DNA of 64,000 bases from Mycolicibacterium tokaiense (GTDB lineage: Bacteria > Actinomycetota > Actinomycetes > Mycobacteriales > Mycobacteriaceae), in the NCBI RefSeq assembly GCF_010725885.1, contig NZ_AP022600.1:5084001-5148000 (forward strand), given 5' to 3'. The notes below the pieces were generated by a model that saw only the letters and a program-made list of their open reading frames with translations, did not search any database and had not been told where the DNA came from. Position 1 is the first letter of the stretch. The number at the start of each line of letters is the position of its first letter. A program made the position numbers and the translations under genes. Of the stretch, positions 11,892 through 21,769 are shown piece by piece.

Positions 11892-14800
11892 ACTGCCGCT
11901 GCAGCTCGTCGATCTGCTGCTGACTCAGACCGGCGCCGATGTCGGAGGGGGTCAGTCCCCCGCCGCCCCCGTGGACGTGGGCGCAGATCCCGGCCAGGGC
12001 GTCGAACCACAGCTGGCTGAGTCGGTTCACTTCGGCGTGGCCCAGCGCCGACGGCGCCCAGGTCCAGCCGGCTCGCAGCCGTGGGCCGGCGTCGGTGTCG
12101 ACGGTGCCCGCGTTCAGTTCGACGGTGTGCATCAGCGGCATCGGGATGGCGGCCGCGGCACCGGTCACCGCCCACCCGTCGGGGCGGATCTCCCAGATGT
12201 CACCGGACACGTCTGTCGCACCCGCACCGAGCCGACCGAGGTAGTTGAAGCCGATCACCGGGTCGGGTCCGTCGAGGTCGACGTCGTCGTTGAGGTAGCG
12301 CAGCAGTCCGTAGGTCAGCCCGTCCGGTTGGGCGCGCAGTTGCTCCTTGAGGTTCTTGATCACCGACCCCAGGCCTGCACCCCCGGTACTCACCTGCGTC
12401 CAATCCAGATCGATGATGTTCAGCGCCACCGGGTATTTCGTGGTGAACCAGCCCACGGTGCGGGACAAGTCGATGTCGTCACCCAGCCCGGGGAGATCGT
12501 CGTGGCGACCGTGGCCTTCGGCGTCGATGAGCACCGAGCCGGTGCCCAGGAATTCGCGCAGTGCCATCGCGTAGGCGATCATCAGGATGTCGTTGATGCC
12601 GGTGTGGAAGGCGGCCGGGACCTCACCCAAGAGCAGCCGGGTGGTCTCCACATCCAGTTCCACCGACAAGCTGCCAGCGTTGGCGTGCGTATCCACCGCA
12701 GGTTGCGTGCTGGGCAGCACGGGCGGCACCGCGAGGACCCTGCGCCAGTGCGTCGCCTGCTCGACCACTTCGGGATGGCGGGCGTATTCGGCGAGCAGCG
12801 CGGCCCAGCGGGTGAAGGACGTGCCAGGTTCCGGAAGGACGATCGGTTGCCCGCTGGATCGCTGGGCCCAGGCCAGGTTGATGTCTTCGAGCAGGATGCG
12901 CCAGGACACCCCGTCGACCACCAGGTGATGGGCGATCACCACCAACTGCCCCACCACCGGTACCCACAGTGCACTGACCATGACCCCCGCCGCGGGATCC
13001 AGCCGCGCCCGCGCCCGGGCCACCACCTCAGCAGAGAGCGAATCAACCGTCTGCAGACACGACCCGGCATCAACCGCACCGACCTCGGCCACGGTCAACA
13101 CCCAAGCACCACCGTCGGATTCATCAACCCGCAACCGCAACATCGGATGCCGATCCAGCACCGCCTGCAAGACCGCGAGGACGTCTGCTTCATCCACGGT
13201 TGCAGGTGCGTCGAGCACCACGGTCTGGTTGAACTCGTCGACCGGCCCCGGCACCTCGCGCAGCCATCGCATGATGGGGGTGGCGAGCAGCGAGCCGGTT
13301 CCGTCGTCACCGGCGTCGCCGTGACTGTCGGACACCACGGCCACCCGGGCCAACCTGGCAACGGTCTGCTCGACGAAGACGTCTTTGGGTCGGCATCGCA
13401 CCCCGGCGGCCCGGGCCCGTGCGACCACCTGCATCGACAAGATACTGTCCCCACCCAACTCGAAAAACGACTCGTCGACCCCCACCCGCGCCACACCCAA
13501 CACCTGCGCAAAAATCCCCGCCAGAATCTCCTCCACCGCATCAGCAGGCCCCCGATATCCCTCGGCACTCTGATACTGCGGCACCGGCAACGCCCGCCGA
13601 TCCAACTTCCCATTCACCGTCAACGGCATCGCCTCGACCACCACCACCGCCGAAGGCACCATGTACTCCGGCAACCGAGCAGCCACCGCCGCGCGCACCA
13701 CCGCAGGATCAACAGCACCCGTCACATACCCGACCAACCGCCGATCCCCCGGACGGTCCTCCCGCACCACCACCTCAGCCTGCTCAACCCCAGCCACATC
13801 ACTGAGCGCCGCCACAATCTCACCGAGCTCGATCCGATAACCGCGGATCTTGACCTGCTCATCCGAACGCCCCAGATACCGCAACTGCCCATCCACACCC
13901 CAACACACCACATCGCCGGTGCGATACATCCGAGCACCCACCGGACCGAACGGACACGCCACAAACCGACCCGACGTCAACCCCGCCCGACCCACATACC
14001 CATCCGCCAACCCCACACCCGCCACATACAACTCCCCCGCAACCCCCACCGGCACCGGCCGCAACCAGCCGTCAAGAACAAAAAAAGCCAAATGCCGCAA
14101 AGGAACACCAATGGGGCTGACCGCACTCGCCGCATCCGCGGCAACGATCTGGCGCAGCGACGCGTGCACCGTCGTCTCCGTGATCCCATACATGTTCAAC
14201 AGTCGCGGCGAATCGGGGCGCCCGGCGAACCAGCGTCGAAGTCGCCGCGGCTCCAGCGCTTCGCCGCCGAACACGACCGACTCGAGGGCAAGGCGTTCCC
14301 TGTCTCCGCCGGCGTCCTGCAGTGCGTAGAACGCCGACGGAGTCTGACTCAACACCGACACACGCTCAGAAACCAGAACCTCCAGCAGATCCTCCGGCGA
14401 GCGCACCACCTCATCCGCGACCACCACCACCCGACCACCGAACAGCAACGCCCCCCAGATCTCCCACACCGAAAAATCAAACGCCAACGAATGACACTGC
14501 GACCAGACGTGTTCGGCCAGACCCATCTCCCGGTCCAACGTCTCCAACAGTCCCAACACATTCCGATGCGGAACCGCCACCCCCTTCGGCGTACCCGTCG
14601 TCCCCGATGTATAGATCACATACGCCGTGTCAGCAGAATCCACCGCCGGCAATGTCACAGCTGGGGACGACCCCCCGGAATCGGCGACGTCGAAGACCTC
14701 GATAGCACACCCGGACATCGACGGCGCCAATTCAGCAGTGGTCACCACCACCACCGGAGCGGCATCAGCCACCACAAAATCCCGCCGCGCCGCAGGCACC

Positions 14801-16425
14801 GCCGGATCGATCGGCACGTAGGCGCCGCCCGCCTTCAGAATGGCCAGCAGTGCCACCACCGCCTCGGCCGACCGTGGCAACACCAACGCCACCCGATCAC
14901 CTCGACACACGCCCCGATCAACCAGCCTGCGGGCCAACCGATCCGACGCCTCATCCAACTCGCCATACGTCATCGCAGCGCCGTCGAACGTCACGGCTGC
15001 CGCGTCGGCGTCGAACCGCACCACCGACTGAAACACCGATACCAGAGAGTCGCCGTCCGAAGCTGTCAGCGAGGCCAGCCCCGCTCGATTGCCCCACACA
15101 TCGAGCGCAGTCAGTTCGTCGGCAGCGAGGACGTCGATGGTGGACACCCGGCGGGCGGGGTCCGCGGTCATGGCAACCAGGACCCGTTGCAGCCGTTGGG
15201 CCAACTCACCGGTGTCGCAACCGGAGAACAGCTGGCCGGCGCCGAGAGTACTGAGCTGCAACTCCTCGCCCACGGCGTAGAAGATGATCCCGAAGCCGCC
15301 GACAAAGCCGGAGTTGGTCATCGACGCTGACGTGGACACTCCCGCGAACTCCAAGGAAAACGCCAGCGGGAAGAAGTCGACCACCACCCGCTTCGGTGAC
15401 CATGCCGGGTCGTGGGCGTGCGCTCGGCGCTCCAGCGCATGCACCGGGAAACGCTGGTGCTGCAGGGTTTCCCGGATTCTCTGGTCGACATGCGCACAGA
15501 ATGCCTGGACAGTTGCCCAGGGCTGCGCGTCGATCACCAGGGGCACCACACCTGCGGTCATGCCCGGTAGCGTCTTCGATATCGGTTCGGTACGCCGGCT
15601 GACCGGGAAGTCCAGCACCAGATCGGTGCCGTGGGTGCATTGCGCCCGGGCCATCAGCGCGCACGCCGCGGTGAGCACAGATGACCGAGGAATGTTCCAG
15701 ACGTTCGCCAGGTCGTCCACTCGCCGGATCACCGAGGGGTCCAGGCGGACAGGCATTGATTGCCAACTCGGATCACGTTCTACAGAGCCGTCTTTCGCGG
15801 GTTGCGCGTTGTTGTCGACAGGCAGGTGCCGGGTCCAGTACGCCTCGTCGGATCGGAAGTCCGGGGAGTCCTCGTATGCCGACTCGATGTCCACCAGGTC
15901 CTGCAGCGACCCGAAGAAGTGCGCAGGGATCGGCTCACCGGTGACCAGCGCGGAGTACACCGCAGCTACCCTGTTGCCGATCAGTCCGATTCCGGCGGCG
16001 TCGATGACGATGTGATGAAAACAGCAGAACAGCTGGAATTCGGCAGCACCAGTCTGGAACAGGCCGAATCGAAAAAGCGGACCGGACAGCGGCATCGGGG
16101 TGCGCTGAATCTCCACGGCGGCCAGATGGGCATCGCCAACCGGGTCCGCCGCCGACGTCAGGTCCCGGACGTCGAGCTCGATGCTCGGGTAGTCGACGAC
16201 GCGTTGCATCACCCGGCCGTCCACCTCGCAGATCGAGACGCGCACCGGCTCGGCCTCGTGGATGACACGGTGGATTGCCCATTCCAGGGCCTCCCGGTCG
16301 AGGTGGCCCTCGAACTTCACCAGCAGACCGATCTGCCAGTCCGTACCCGAATGGCCGGTTTCCTGCGCCAGCCAGATGTCGAGTTGCGCGCGTGTCAGTG
16401 GCCGCGCGTGTGCATCACAGTCCAT
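11878..16425 (-). CDS. One-module NRPS initiating the lipopeptide (starter C-A-T-E)
   Basis: 1515-aa initiating peptide synthetase. Domains in order: an N-terminal condensation domain of lipo-initiation type (residues about 1-430; motif HHIVIDA at 137-143, so the usual final Gly of HHxxxDG is Ala), an adenylation domain (about 460-950) with pocket code DFWSVGMVHK, typical of threonine, a carrier domain with GGDS Ser994, and an epimerisation domain (HHLVVDG from residue 1166; [10 protein letters not shown] near the end). Predicted product: N-acyl-D-(allo)threonyl thioester, passed to the next NRPS. ATG 16425 lies 21 bp after mbtH. Its A-T-E half is nearly identical in DNA to module 4 of the next gene. 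It occupies the place of GPL mps1, but that protein is multimodular in M. smegmatis while this one has a single module. Residue identity is inference from the code. Confidence 0.93.
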   Translation of the reverse strand: MDCDAHARPLTRAQLDIWLAQETGHSGTDWQIGLLVKFEGHLDREALEWAIHRVIHEAEPVRVSICEVDGRVMQRVVDYPSIELDVRDLTSAADPVGDAHLAAVEIQRTPMPLSGPLFRFGLFQTGAAEFQLFCCFHHIVIDAAGIGLIGNRVAAVYSALVTGEPIPAHFFGSLQDLVDIESAYEDSPDFRSDEAYWTRHLPVDNNAQPAKDGSVERDPSWQSMPVRLDPSVIRRVDDLANVWNIPRSSVLTAACALMARAQCTHGTDLVLDFPVSRRTEPISKTLPGMTAGVVPLVIDAQPWATVQAFCAHVDQRIRETLQHQRFPVHALERRAHAHDPAWSPKRVVVDFFPLAFSLEFAGVSTSASMTNSGFVGGFGIIFYAVGEELQLSTLGAGQLFSGCDTGELAQRLQRVLVAMTADPARRVSTIDVLAADELTALDVWGNRAGLASLTASDGDSLVSVFQSVVRFDADAAAVTFDGAAMTYGELDEASDRLARRLVDRGVCRGDRVALVLPRSAEAVVALLAILKAGGAYVPIDPAVPAARRDFVVADAAPVVVVTTAELAPSMSGCAIEVFDVADSGGSSPAVTLPAVDSADTAYVIYTSGTTGTPKGVAVPHRNVLGLLETLDREMGLAEHVWSQCHSLAFDFSVWEIWGALLFGGRVVVVADEVVRSPEDLLEVLVSERVSVLSQTPSAFYALQDAGGDRERLALESVVFGGEALEPRRLRRWFAGRPDSPRLLNMYGITETTVHASLRQIVAADAASAVSPIGVPLRHLAFFVLDGWLRPVPVGVAGELYVAGVGLADGYVGRAGLTSGRFVACPFGPVGARMYRTGDVVCWGVDGQLRYLGRSDEQVKIRGYRIELGEIVAALSDVAGVEQAEVVVREDRPGDRRLVGYVTGAVDPAVVRAAVAARLPEYMVPSAVVVVEAMPLTVNGKLDRRALPVPQYQSAEGYRGPADAVEEILAGIFAQVLGVARVGVDESFFELGGDSILSMQVVARARAAGVRCRPKDVFVEQTVARLARVAVVSDSHGDAGDDGTGSLLATPIMRWLREVPGPVDEFNQTVVLDAPATVDEADVLAVLQAVLDRHPMLRLRVDESDGGAWVLTVAEVGAVDAGSCLQTVDSLSAEVVARARARLDPAAGVMVSALWVPVVGQLVVIAHHLVVDGVSWRILLEDINLAWAQRSSGQPIVLPEPGTSFTRWAALLAEYARHPEVVEQATHWRRVLAVPPVLPSTQPAVDTHANAGSLSVELDVETTRLLLGEVPAAFHTGINDILMIAYAMALREFLGTGSVLIDAEGHGRHDDLPGLGDDIDLSRTVGWFTTKYPVALNIIDLDWTQVSTGGAGLGSVIKNLKEQLRAQPDGLTYGLLRYLNDDVDLDGPDPVIGFNYLGRLGAGATDVSGDIWEIRPDGWAVTGAAAAIPMPLMHTVELNAGTVDTDAGPRLRAGWTWAPSALGHAEVNRLSQLWFDALAGICAHVHGGGGGLTPSDIGAGLSQQQIDELQRQYADS
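11945..14992. repeat. Direct repeat of NRPS A-T-E region, copy 2 (partner 1051-4110)
   Basis: The equivalent A-T-E region of the initiating NRPS. It carries the same C- and A-rich plus-strand skew in about 13385-15000 and the same Thr-type adenylation pocket. Divergent patches at about 13171-13375 and 14056-14337 show that conversion tracts are discontinuous. Confidence 0.9.
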
Positions 16426-16446
16426 GGATCCCCCGACCCGGTTGTC

Positions 16447-16677
16447 TCACCTGTTGCGAGCTCCGTCCGTTGCCAGCCTGTCGCGCAGACTCTTCGGTCG
16501 GATGTCGGTCCAGTTCTCTTCGATGTATTCGAGGCAACTCGCACGGTCGGTCTCGCCGTGCACGATGTGCCACCCGGGCGGTACCTCAGCAAACACCGGC
16601 CACAGGCTGTGCTGGTCTTCGTCGTTGCGCAGCACATAAAAGCGACCAGTCTCGTCGTCGAACGGGTTGTTACTCAC
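16447..16677 (-). CDS. mbtH: MbtH-like NRPS chaperone
   Basis: 76-aa MbtH-family protein, the small partner that binds adenylation domains and is needed for their solubility and activity. The family signature is complete: NPFDDE near the N-terminus, SLWPVF, the [10 protein letters not shown] segment and [10 protein letters not shown]. The start is GTG at 16677, preceded by CTGGAG four bases away; the ATG two bases upstream is out of frame. It lies 21 bp before the initiating NRPS and is presumably the first gene of the mbtH–NRPS–NRPS transcript. A KstR-like palindrome sits about 30 bp upstream of the start. Confidence 0.95.
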   Translation of the reverse strand: MSNNPFDDETGRFYVLRNDEDQHSLWPVFAEVPPGWHIVHGETDRASCLEYIEENWTDIRPKSLRDRLATDGARNR

Positions 16678-16704
16678 ATTTCTCCAGAGCGCCTGTTAAT
16701 CGGC

Positions 16705-16718
16705 TGGAACACGTTCTA
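16705..16718. promoter_or_regulatory. KstR-like operator upstream of mbtH–NRPS
   Basis: TGGAACACGTTCTA fits the published KstR/TetR-family box TnnAACnnGTTnnA at every fixed position. Read on the minus strand it is TAGAACGTGTTCCA, one base away from the fully symmetric TAGAACGTGTTCTA. It lies 27 bp upstream of the mbtH start, where a repressor would block transcription of the NRPS genes. The match is by eye; regulation is inference. Confidence 0.5.
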
Positions 16719-16814
16719 GAAAGTACTTCGCCGCAGGGACGCGTGTCCCGAAGTTGGGTGTGACGCGCATCACATTTCACCTGTCATCACCGCGAGCATT
16801 GATTTTCAGCAACA

Positions 16815-18092
16815 TCAATGTAAAGTTCGCCCGGCGCGCGCCAGGTCTTCCAGCAGGTCCGCGGCAGCGGCAGCGCTCTCGGCCGGCGCGGTGATCCGGG
16901 CGGCCAGTGCACGCGCCCGCGCGCCGTAGTCGGCACCCAGGATGGTCCGCAGGTCCGCCACCAGTGACTGCTCGTCGGCGGTCGAGAACCGCCGCGCGGT
17001 GCCGACCCCCAACCGCCTGACAGCAGCACCGTAGATCGCGTGCACCATGTCCCAGTACAAGATCGCCTGGGGCACCCCAGCACGCATCGCCACCGGCGTG
17101 GTTCCCGAGCCGCCGTGATGGACCACAGCCCGACACCGCGGAAAGACAGTGGCATAGTTCATGGTTCCGGCCACCAGGACATGATCGGGATGTGGCAGGG
17201 CGCCGAAGTCGGTTCCGGCAGCACCGATCACCGCACGCTGACCGAGCTCGGCGCACGCGGCACTGATCATGGCGATGGTATCCGCCGGCGATTCGACAGG
17301 GATGCTGCCGAATCCGAAGAAGATGGGTGGCGGCCCCGATGCAATCCACGCTTCGATCTCGGTGTCGGCCGAGGTGGGCAACTCCAATGTCAATGTGCCC
17401 ACGAAGGGGCGTTGCACCGGGCGCCTCCGCGCCGCCCACTCCTGCGCCAGACCCGGAAAGCACGCCGCATCATAGGCCTGGATCTCCGTCGCGCCACTGT
17501 CGGTGATCCGCCGCGGCGCCGAACCCCGCGATGTGGGCAAGCCCAGCTGCCGCCGTTGTGCGTCTTCCACCTTCTTGGTGCCGCGCCACGATACCCACCA
17601 GAAGCCCGCCACCACAGCGCGGCCCAGCCGCGGGGGCAGCATCGGCACGATCCGTCCGTTGGGTCGCAGGGGGAAATAGTGCAACGTTGCCAGCGGAAGG
17701 CCGTAGCGTTCCGCGACATTGGCGGCGGCGTCTTCGAAGTTGATGCCGGAGAACACCAGATCGGCACCGTCAGCAATGTCCACCAGGGCCGCACTCATCT
17801 CCTGCCACCCCCGCAGCAACGGGCCCGCGATCTCGAGCCGAGCCCGTATCAGCGTCCGCAGGCACCAGGGACGGCGAAACAGACAGGTCCAGAATTCGCG
17901 ATGCGCGTCGAGGATCGCCCCGGATTCCGGTCCGAACGGCACTGCCCTGGGTCCCGCGGCTTCGGCGAACGCCACCAGGTCCGGCGGCACTGCCATCACC
18001 ACCTCATGACCCCGGCGAACCAGTTCGCGTGCGGCGGCGAGGTTGGGTTCGATATCGCCGCGGCTACCCCAGGTTGCGACAACAAATTTCAC
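16815..18092 (-). CDS. GPL-type family-1 glycosyltransferase
   Basis: 425-aa GT-B fold, GT1-family glycosyltransferase of the kind that adds 6-deoxyhexoses to mycobacterial glycopeptidolipids and phenolic glycolipids. The N-terminus (WGSRGDIEPN) is the acceptor-side signature, and the C-terminal half carries the nucleotide-sugar motif AVVHHGGSGTT near residues 335-345. Start is GTG at 18092. It follows the methyltransferase by 16 bp and precedes mbtH by 137 bp on the same strand. It is one of three paralogues here (also 30689-31978 and 37498-38811), which suggests at least three glycosidic bonds. Which sugar it transfers cannot be read from the sequence. Confidence 0.88.
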   Translation of the reverse strand: MKFVVATWGSRGDIEPNLAAARELVRRGHEVVMAVPPDLVAFAEAAGPRAVPFGPESGAILDAHREFWTCLFRRPWCLRTLIRARLEIAGPLLRGWQEMSAALVDIADGADLVFSGINFEDAAANVAERYGLPLATLHYFPLRPNGRIVPMLPPRLGRAVVAGFWWVSWRGTKKVEDAQRRQLGLPTSRGSAPRRITDSGATEIQAYDAACFPGLAQEWAARRRPVQRPFVGTLTLELPTSADTEIEAWIASGPPPIFFGFGSIPVESPADTIAMISAACAELGQRAVIGAAGTDFGALPHPDHVLVAGTMNYATVFPRCRAVVHHGGSGTTPVAMRAGVPQAILYWDMVHAIYGAAVRRLGVGTARRFSTADEQSLVADLRTILGADYGARARALAARITAPAESAAAAADLLEDLARAGRTLH

Positions 18093-18108
18093 CGGCGCAC
18101 CCGCCGGT

Positions 18109-18861
18109 TCACCGCGCGGCCGGGGCAGCTGCCAGCAGGGTGTCCAGGTAGCGCGGCGGCTTCAGGTTCAACAGATGCCTGCGGTCTGCCTTCAGGTCGG
18201 CGTAACTCAGCGCCGCAACCTGCTCGGGCGAGTAGGACAGCGTGCTCTCGGGTCGCCCGCGACGGACGAAGCCGACACCCTGGTCGCATTTGAGCACCCC
18301 GACGACGAGATCGGGTCGCGTGCTGCGCAAGTGCACGATCGACTTCCAGACGTCGCCGTTCCAGAGTCCGATCACCAGCGGGCCCTTCTGCTGGGCGACG
18401 AAGTCCTCCCACGACTCCGCGCGGCGGCCCGCCAGCTCGAACGCCGGGTTGCAGTCGTGCAGGAAGATCACCCCGTCCTCGCGCAGGTGCCGAAGCGTGT
18501 TCTCGACGTCGCGCACCACCTGCTCGTAGGTGTGCAGACCGTCGATGAGCGCAACGTCGACAGGGTGGCGCTCGAGCAGATCGGCCTTCTCAGCGAAGAA
18601 TTCATCACTGGTGGTCTCGATGAAATGCGTGGTACGACCACGCCGCTGGGCCTGCGCCCGGGTACGGTCGGACATCCTGAACGCCGGGTCCACAGCAATC
18701 TTGATATCGGCGTTGATCCGCGAAAAGGCCTGTCCCCGCGAAACTCCGATCTCCAAATAGACCGGGCTGCAGCGATTTTCGAGGGCCCGCGTGACCGCCC
18801 TGATCCTGTTGGTACCCGGCAAAGCGTCCACCAGGGCGACCAGCCCGCTGTTGATGCCCAC
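18109..18861 (-). CDS. Class I SAM-dependent methyltransferase (Methyltransf_24 type)
   Basis: 250-aa predicted methyltransferase with the SAM-binding motif I LEIGVSRGQ followed by the acidic loop AVDPAF, and a later LIDGLHTYEQV / FLHDCNP pair characteristic of the Methyltransf_24 family. It probably O-methylates a sugar hydroxyl or the peptide/lipid part of the neighbouring NRPS product. The frame is open upstream to 19083, but that would overlap the divergent gene at 19058 and adds a non-conserved tail. GTG 18861 is preceded by GGAGAGG seven bases away, so I choose that start. It lies 16 bp upstream of the glycosyltransferase, same operon. Confidence 0.75.
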   Translation of the reverse strand: MGINSGLVALVDALPGTNRIRAVTRALENRCSPVYLEIGVSRGQAFSRINADIKIAVDPAFRMSDRTRAQAQRRGRTTHFIETTSDEFFAEKADLLERHPVDVALIDGLHTYEQVVRDVENTLRHLREDGVIFLHDCNPAFELAGRRAESWEDFVAQQKGPLVIGLWNGDVWKSIVHLRSTRPDLVVGVLKCDQGVGFVRRGRPESTLSYSPEQVAALSYADLKADRRHLLNLKPPRYLDTLLAAAPAAR

Positions 18862-19057
18862 GCGCCATCCTCTCCATAGCTCGAGGGCTCGCACCCAGAG
18901 TTGAATCGTCAGTGTCGACTTGCTTGATTGTGATCCTTGTTCGGAACACGCCTGAACTGGACCATAGACCACGAGAATGCCGGGTTTGCCGTGATTTGCC
19001 GAACAGAAACCGCGGACTTGTGCACACCGGGGCCCGGCAGTTGGTAGAAGTTCAGCT
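18862..19057. promoter_or_regulatory. Divergent intergenic region
   Basis: 196 bp between the minus-strand methyltransferase–glycosyltransferase genes and the plus-strand DUF2505–acyltransferase genes. It must hold promoters for both directions. I see no strong -35/-10 pair or convincing palindrome in it. Confidence 0.4.
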
Positions 19058-19561
19058 ATGCCCCGTTCTTTCGACGGCCACACCGAATCGTCCGCCAGCG
19101 TCCAGCAGATCCACGAGGCGTTCGGCCGGAAGGACTACTGGGCCGCTCGGCTGGCGGGCGACGATCCCGCTGCCACCCTGGAGTCCCTGACCGTCGGTCG
19201 CGACGGCACGGTGGCGATCCGGATCTCCCAGCGCATCGGTCACGTCATGATGCCGAGCCTGATCACGAAGTTCGTTTCCGGCGACGTGGTGCTGACCCAC
19301 ACCGAGACCTGGACGCCATCCGGGGTGGATCAGGTGTGCGGCCGGTTGGACACCACCGTGTCCGGGGGGCTCGGATCCTGCCGCGCGACAACCCGACTCG
19401 AATCAGCCCCGATGGGGTGCCGGCTCCGGTTCACCGGGCGAGTCCAGGTCAGGATCCCGTTGCTCGGGGGCAACCTGGAAAAGTCCTTCGGCACCAACCT
19501 GGCCGAGCGCATTCCCGGCGTGGTGGATTTCACCACCACCTGGATCTCCGAGCAGTTGTAG
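19058..19561 (+). CDS. DUF2505 family protein
   Basis: 167-aa protein of the actinobacterial DUF2505 family, a START/SRPBCC-like fold thought to bind hydrophobic ligands. It begins MPRSFD with an early SVQQIHEAFG segment and carries the conserved HTETW motif, ending in FTTTWISEQL. No signal peptide or membrane segment is visible. ATG 19058 has AGAAG seven bases upstream. The stop is immediately followed by the GTG of the first acyltransferase, so the two are almost certainly co-transcribed. No specific function is known; a lipid-binding or lipid-handling role in this locus is inference. Confidence 0.8.
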   Translation: MPRSFDGHTESSASVQQIHEAFGRKDYWAARLAGDDPAATLESLTVGRDGTVAIRISQRIGHVMMPSLITKFVSGDVVLTHTETWTPSGVDQVCGRLDTTVSGGLGSCRATTRLESAPMGCRLRFTGRVQVRIPLLGGNLEKSFGTNLAERIPGVVDFTTTWISEQL

Positions 19562-21769
19562 GTGAGAGTGCACCAGACCCACACTGTCGAGCCCGCCGCA
19601 GCGGCCCGAGTGCCACGCGGTGGAGCTGGGGCGTTTCGACCCGATATCGAGGGTCTACGCGCGGTGGCCGTGTTGGCGGTGGTCCTGTTCCACGCCGACC
19701 TCGTGGGTCTCGACGGTGGATTCGCTGGTGTGGACGTATTTTTCGTCGTCTCCGGCTTCCTGATCACCGGGATGCTGTGGCGCGAGGCGGCGGCCACGGG
19801 CACCGTCCGACTACGCGACTTCTTCGGCGCCCGCGCCCGACGACTGCTGCCCGCGTCCGCAGTGGTGGGCGTGGTCACCGCACTGGCCGTGGTCGCCCTG
19901 CTGCCACCACTGCGGGTCCCGACCGTGCTCTACGACGGCATAGCCAGTGCGCTGTATCTGGGCAATTACTGGTTTATCGTGGCCGACGTCAACTACTTCA
20001 GCGATCTGCTGTCCCCGTCACCGTTCCAGCACTACTGGTCCCTGGGCGTGGAGGAGCAGTTCTATCTGGTGTGGCCGGTCTTGATCCTCGGCACGGCGTG
20101 GCTGGTGCGCCGGGTCCGCAGATCGCCCACCCGTCAGATCAATTCGCCGCGCCCCATCCTGGCGGTACTGGCAGTGGTCACCGTCGTATCGCTCACACTG
20201 TCCGTCGTGGTCACTCACGTGGTTCCCGTGGTGGCATTCTTCTCCTTGCCCACCCGCGCGTGGGAACTGGCTCTGGGCGGCTTGGTGGCCCTGTCCGCCG
20301 AGCGCTGGCGCAGGCTGCAGCCGTCGGTTGCTGCCGCGCTCGGCTGGTCGGGTCTGGCCCTGATCGTGGTCGCCTGCGCCGGCTTGAGTGAGACCACTCC
20401 GTACCCGGGAACGGCAGCCCTGCTGCCGACGGTGGGTACGGCGCTGGTCATCGGCGCCGGCTGCGCCGTGCCGTCGCGGGGCTGCGGGCGCCTGCTGGCG
20501 ACTGCACCTCTGCGCACGCTCGGCCGGATGTCCTACTCGTGGTATCTATGGCACTGGCCGGTGCTGGTGCTCGCGCCCGCCCTGGTGGGTCAGCCTCTGG
20601 GGTGGGCGCAACGTCTGTCCGCGGTGCTGATATCGCTGGTGCTGGCTGCGATGACCCTACGGTGGATCGAGAATCCGCTGCGGTTCGCCCGGCGGTTGCG
20701 CGAATCCGGTTCGCTGAGCCTCGTTCTCGGCGGTGTCGTCACCGCCGTGGCCGTGGCGGTCTGTGTGCTGCTGCTGGCGGTGATCTCGGTACCCGGCGGT
20801 CGTGGGGTGCCACGACCCGCGCCCGCGGTCTCCGTGACCCCGCTGGCCGCCGGGGCCGGAAGCGCCGCTCATGACAGCGCGGTTCAGCAAGCCATGAGCC
20901 AGGTACAGCGGGCGGTGGCGGCCTCGGTGGGGTTGCGGGAAGTGCCCTCCGACCTGTCTCCCCCGTTGCTCGACGTTGCCGAGCAGCAGCGGCAGTTCTC
21001 GTTCGACGGTTGCCTGCGCAATCCCTACCAAGGCGGTCAACCCGAGTGCGCGTTCGCCGACATCACCTCGTCCACCACCGTCGCACTGATCGGGGACTCC
21101 AACGCCGCGATGTGGGCGCCGGCGTTGGAAGAGGCGGCTGGACAACGGGGATGGCGGCTGGAGTTGATGGCCAAGATGGCCTGCCCGCTGATGGACATCA
21201 ACCTCGACGATCCGTTCCGGCGGCTCGTCGAGCGGTTCCAGCACTGTGAGCAATGGCGGGCCGGCGCCCTGGCCAGGCTGCGCGAGGAGCGCCCGGCGCT
21301 GATCGTGGTGGGGGCGTGGCGGGGGTACGGAGTCGACGAATCGTGGACCGGGTTCACCGCTTTCAATGCAGCCTGGCTCACCGGCCTGACGAATCTGGTG
21401 CGTCAGCTGCGCGACACCGGCGCCCGGGTGCTGGTGCTGGGCCCCATCCCGAGTCCCCACCAGTCGGTGCCGATGTGCCTGTCCGGCCACCTCGATGATG
21501 CGAGTGCCTGCGCGCTGCCCAGGTCAACCGCGGTGAACGACAGGGGTATCGCCGCCGAGGCCACGGCCACCGAGGCGGGTGGGGGCGACTATGCCGACCT
21601 GACCAGGTTGTTCTGCACAGCGCAACGGTGCCCCGGGATCGTCGGCAACACCCTGGTCTACCTCGATGTCAGCCATCAGACGCTGGAGTACTCCCGGTGG
21701 CTCGCACCCGTCATCGGCGCCTTGGCGGACCGCACCCTGGATCGAGAAGGTGATCGTGTCCCACGCTGA
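19562..21769 (+). CDS. Membrane acyltransferase-3 with C-terminal SGNH domain, copy 1
   Basis: 735-aa OafA/YrhL-type protein. The first about 380 residues form the multi-spanning acyltransferase-3 domain: FRPDIEGLRAVAVLAV, catalytic-type His in VLFHAD, GFAGVDVFFVVSGFLITG, and HYWSLGVEEQFYLVWP. A periplasmic SGNH domain follows, with ALIGDSN (nucleophile Ser) and the DVSH catalytic pair near the C-terminus. Such enzymes transfer acetyl or other short acyl groups to exported glycans; in GPL loci atf genes acetylate deoxytalose. Start is GTG directly after the DUF2505 stop. First of three tandem paralogues; unlike copies 2 and 3, it lacks the near-identical DNA blocks. Confidence 0.88.
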   Translation: MRVHQTHTVEPAAAARVPRGGAGAFRPDIEGLRAVAVLAVVLFHADLVGLDGGFAGVDVFFVVSGFLITGMLWREAAATGTVRLRDFFGARARRLLPASAVVGVVTALAVVALLPPLRVPTVLYDGIASALYLGNYWFIVADVNYFSDLLSPSPFQHYWSLGVEEQFYLVWPVLILGTAWLVRRVRRSPTRQINSPRPILAVLAVVTVVSLTLSVVVTHVVPVVAFFSLPTRAWELALGGLVALSAERWRRLQPSVAAALGWSGLALIVVACAGLSETTPYPGTAALLPTVGTALVIGAGCAVPSRGCGRLLATAPLRTLGRMSYSWYLWHWPVLVLAPALVGQPLGWAQRLSAVLISLVLAAMTLRWIENPLRFARRLRESGSLSLVLGGVVTAVAVAVCVLLLAVISVPGGRGVPRPAPAVSVTPLAAGAGSAAHDSAVQQAMSQVQRAVAASVGLREVPSDLSPPLLDVAEQQRQFSFDGCLRNPYQGGQPECAFADITSSTTVALIGDSNAAMWAPALEEAAGQRGWRLELMAKMACPLMDINLDDPFRRLVERFQHCEQWRAGALARLREERPALIVVGAWRGYGVDESWTGFTAFNAAWLTGLTNLVRQLRDTGARVLVLGPIPSPHQSVPMCLSGHLDDASACALPRSTAVNDRGIAAEATATEAGGGDYADLTRLFCTAQRCPGIVGNTLVYLDVSHQTLEYSRWLAPVIGALADRTLDREGDRVPR

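Noticed and set aside
11476..15330. Very long open frame on the plus strand opposite the NRPS
   Set aside because: It is antisense to the A-T-E region, has low-complexity His/Arg/Pro-rich stretches caused by the base skew, and has no family motifs. The minus-strand NRPS explains the sequence.
18862..19083. N-terminal extension of the minus-strand methyltransferase
   Set aside because: It overlaps the divergent gene start and has no family similarity; GTG 18861 has a good ribosome-binding site.
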